This document shows positions 14,573 through 17,165 of a stretch of DNA of 17,165 bases, in pieces. Source of the stretch: CAZLNO01 sp964561005 (GTDB lineage Bacteria; Pseudomonadota; Alphaproteobacteria; Kiloniellales; Rhodovibrionaceae); contig CAZLNO010000090.1 of the NCBI GenBank assembly GCA_964561005.1, positions 1 through 17,165 of the forward strand. Reading direction: 5' to 3'. The notes beneath the pieces were generated by a model. It was given only the letters and a program-made list of their open reading frames with translations. It made no database searches and was not told where the DNA came from. The stretch's first letter is position 1, and each line of letters starts with the position of its first letter. Position numbers and translations under genes: made by a program.

Positions 14573-14601
14573 ATTATAGGCGGTAGAAACCTGGGCGACA
14601 A
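14573..14601 (-). promoter_or_regulatory. Strong sigma70-like promoter pointing away from the CRISPR array
   Basis: On the minus strand a perfect TATAAT (plus ATTATA at 14573-14578) is preceded after exactly 17 nt by TTGTCG (plus CGACAA at 14596-14601; four of six). It is the best core promoter seen in the window. It would start leftward transcription near 14566, into the gene remnant. It lies 70 bp outside the leader-distal end of the array, so it cannot drive the array. Confidence 0.5.
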
Positions 14602-14670
14602 ACACCCTTGGGTAAGATTCCTCGGTGAGGCAACGGGGGCGCACTTTCGGATGTCGCTGGACAGGTCATA

Positions 14671-17165
14671 CGGTTCATCCCCACGCGCGTGGGGAACACC
14701 CCGGCCGTGAGGTCGTGGCGCCACGGGCACACGGTTCATCCCCACGCGCGTGGGGAACACCTGCCGTCGTCCCAGATCAGGCGGTACTGGTCCGGTTCAT
14801 CCCCACGCGCGTGGGGAACACGCCGTCATCTACGGCGCGAACGCGATGGACATCGGTTCATCCCCACGCGCGTGGGGAACACCGTCCAAAGTCATTCATG
14901 GATTTTCACCTCATCGGTTCATCCCCACGCGCGTGGGGAACACTCGTGCAGCCCGCCCGGCTCACGCCGATACGTCGGTTCATCCCCACGCGCGTGGGGA
15001 ACACCGGTCGAAACCGCTGGCCCCGCGCTTGCTGTGCGGTTCATCCCCACGCGCGTGGGGAACACTGGGTTAGCGCGGACAAGCAGGACGGCCACCGCGG
15101 TTCATCCCCACGCGCGTGGGGAACACGCACCGTGTGTGTCGGCGGGGTTTTATCGTCGCGGTTCATCCCCACGCGCGTGGGGAACACATAATCGGGACGC
15201 TGAAAACGATGATGGGGACCGGTTCATCCCCACGCGCGTGGGGAACACTCGCCGCGGCCCCAGATGTCGAACCAATGCAGCGGTTCATCCCCACGCGCGT
15301 GGGGAACACGCCCGGCCATCATCGGTCTCGGGGTCCGGGCGCGGTTCATCCCCACGCGCGTGGGGAACACGGCATTGTATTCGATGGCACGCGGCCCGGT
15401 ACCGGTTCATCCCCACGCGCGTGGGGAACACTGCTGTGGGTAATAGCGGCACGATCCTCACGTCGGTTCATCCCCACGCGCGTGGGGAACACCCCGGAAT
15501 GCCGGCCGCCCGCGCCTCCGCGAGCGGTTCATCCCCACGCGCGTGGGGAACACCGTCTTCCCGGGCCGCGGCGTTTTGACGGCAGCGGTTCATCCCCACG
15601 CGCGTGGGGAACACTGGGCCCCCTCCCGTACTTGCGCTGGCCGGGCCGGTTCATCCCCACGCGCGTGGGGAACACCTCGACGTCGCGCATGAGGCCGGAC
15701 GGGCCGTTGGTTCATCCCCACGCGCGTGGGGAACACGAGGAGGCGATCGATGAAAGCCAACTGCGTTGCGGTTCATCCCCACGCGCGTGGGGAACACCTG
15801 CCCGAGCGCACGTCGATGTAGTCGGCAATCGGTTCATCCCCACGCGCGTGGGGAACACAGACGCCGACGGCATCAGCCGGGCGAGATCATCGGTTCATCC
15901 CCACGCGCGTGGGGAACACTGGAGGGCGCGGCCTAGTGTTTCGCCAGAGTGGGGTTCATCCCCACGCGCGTGGGGAACACACGGCCTCTGCTTGCGCCTT
16001 GGTGAAGCTCTTCGGTTCATCCCCACGCGCGTGGGGAACACGGGCGCACCTGCGTGATCACGCGTCCCCGCTCCGGTTCATCCCCACGCGCGTGGGGAAC
16101 ACGTCATCGAGCAATGCGTCCGGAATTGATCGACCGGTTCATCCCCACGCGCGTGGGGAACACTCAATGGATGCGGCCGGCGATGCAGCTGGCCGCGGTT
16201 CATCCCCACGCGCGTGGGGAACACAGATTGTTGCGTCACGCTCCGCGAGGGCGTCGCGGTTCATCCCCACGCGCGTGGGGAACACGAAAATGGTCCGCCG
16301 CGCCTGTTCGACCGGATCGGTTCATCCCCACGCGCGTGGGGAACACGCCTCGATGAACGCGCCGAGCTCGTCGGCCGACGGTTCATCCCCACGCGCGTGG
16401 GGAACACCTGGAGATGCCCAATGTCAACGCCTGGAAGGACGGTTCATCCCCACGCGCGTGGGGAACACTACCGTCGCAAGTTCTGGATCAAGCGCCAAAA
16501 CGGTTCATCCCCACGCGCGTGGGGAACACTCGCGCCACGGGGCGTGGCGGATTATCTCTGCCGGTTCATCCCCACGCGCGTGGGGAACACCTTCGCGCTG
16601 CCCGAGCTGCGCGAGGTGGTGCAGGTTCATCCCCACGCGCGTGGGGAACACCACGACAGCCGTTGCGCGTCGGGGTGGTCGTACGGTTCATCCCCACGCG
16701 CGTGGGGAACACATCTACACCGTCCACCACGTCAAGCACAGCGTCGGTTCATCCCCACGCGCGTGGGGAACACCCGGTCGCGGGCGCGCGCCTCGTCTCG
16801 GAGACCGGTTCATCCCCACGCGCGTGGGGAACACGGGCGCCCGTGTCTTGCGCGTCCGTCGTTTCAGGGTTCATCCCCACGCGCGTGGGGAACACTGCTG
16901 CAGATCCTCGCGGCGCACGTAGTTGTCCGGTTCATCCCCACGCGCGTGGGGAACACTTGATCACCGGCGGCATCGGCATCGTCGGTGGCGGTTCATCCCC
17001 ACGCGCGTGGGGAACACGGCGCAAGGCCGTCAGATCCGACTTAGGCTGCCGGTTCATCCCCACGCGCGTGGGGAACACCCGGACGTTCGACTACTGCTCG
17101 CCGCGCACTCCGGTTCATCCCCACGCGCGTGGGGAACACCGCCCCGACATGCTGCCGGGCAACCG
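14671..17165 (-). CRISPR. Type I-E-like CRISPR array, truncated by the right window edge
   Basis: Forty-one direct repeats start at 14671 and recur every 61 bp exactly, the last at 17111-17139. There are 40 complete spacers of 32 nt and a 26-nt partial one. The 29-nt repeat on the plus strand is C, then GGTTCATC, the 16-nt palindrome CCCCACGCGCGTGGGG minus shared bases, then AACAC. The 28-nt core is identical in all copies. The first base is C in 37 copies and differs at 15708 (T), 15952 (G), 16623 (A) and 16867 (G). Compared with the E. coli type I-E repeat, the crRNA strand is the minus strand: it ends GGGGATGAACCG, giving 5' handle ATGAACCG after Cas6e cleavage. This predicts leftward transcription, with leader and cas genes right of the window. 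No spacer repeats another by eye, and none matches elsewhere in the window. Confidence 0.98.

Noticed and set aside
14601..14670. Left flank of the array as the CRISPR leader
   Set aside because: The handle sequence ATGAACCG lies on the minus strand, so the leader must be at the right end. The only good promoter in this flank points away from the array.
14625..16960. Several long plus-strand open frames with repeated peptides across the CRISPR array
   Set aside because: They are translations of CRISPR repeats and spacers. The peptides rotate with the 61-bp period, no ribosome sites are present and spacer-coded parts are random.
14700..17110. Spacer identity with phage genes
   Set aside because: Some spacers translate into phage-like short peptides, but 10 residues are not evidence. 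A protospacer search against virus and plasmid sequences is needed and cannot be done here.

Overview
The window comes from a high-GC Gram-negative chromosome, most likely an alphaproteobacterium of the Rhodospirillales type. This is inferred from the strong GC bias at third codon positions, the uvrC-pgsA-molybdopterin gene order, lipoprotein and Sec signals of Gram-negative type, a leuC of proteobacterial length, and a tRNA-Arg(ACG) with an encoded CCA. No 16S rRNA gene or species marker is present, so the assignment is not firm.

Left part, plus strand (1-7443): the tail of an unidentified gene and a palindromic terminator-like hairpin come first. Then follow uvrC (nucleotide excision repair), pgsA (phosphatidylglycerophosphate synthase) and molybdenum-cofactor genes mobB, moeA, moaD and moaE, then a small two-helix membrane protein. 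Between mobB and moeA sits a three-gene islet (3508-4932) of clearly lower GC: an unrecognised protein with a faint RelE/HigB-like look, a Cro/C1-type helix-turn-helix protein, and a protein resembling the DUF6941 type. The three are translationally overlapped and look horizontally acquired.

Middle part, minus strand (7458-13249): reading right to left, an OmpA-like coiled-coil lipoprotein, a secreted DUF4864-type protein, a xanthine-type phosphoribosyltransferase, leuC, a secreted protein of unknown function, and a pair of small glycosyltransferases of the 'rSAM/selenodomain-associated transferase' 2 and 1 types. The last four genes are closely spaced (27, 22 and 18 nt) and could form one transcript. 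The 5' end of the final gene is crossed by an 84-bp, in-frame palindromic element. Half of that element is also found upstream of uvrC, so the window holds two copies of a dispersed palindromic repeat.

Right part (13499-17165): tRNA-Arg(ACG) marks the edge of the conserved gene block. It is followed by about 900 bp of poorly coding sequence with a probable frameshifted, minus-strand gene remnant, and then by a type I-E-like CRISPR array. The window contains 41 repeats and 40 complete spacers with an exact 61-bp period (29 + 32), and the array runs off the right edge. The 28-nt repeat core is identical in all 41 copies. Only the outermost base varies, and that is the position known in I-E systems to come from the protospacer-adjacent motif. 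The 8-nt handle ATGAACCG appears on the minus strand, so the array is predicted to be transcribed leftward, with leader and cas genes beyond position 17165. The long open frames across the array are artefacts of a stop-free repeat whose period is 1 modulo 3.
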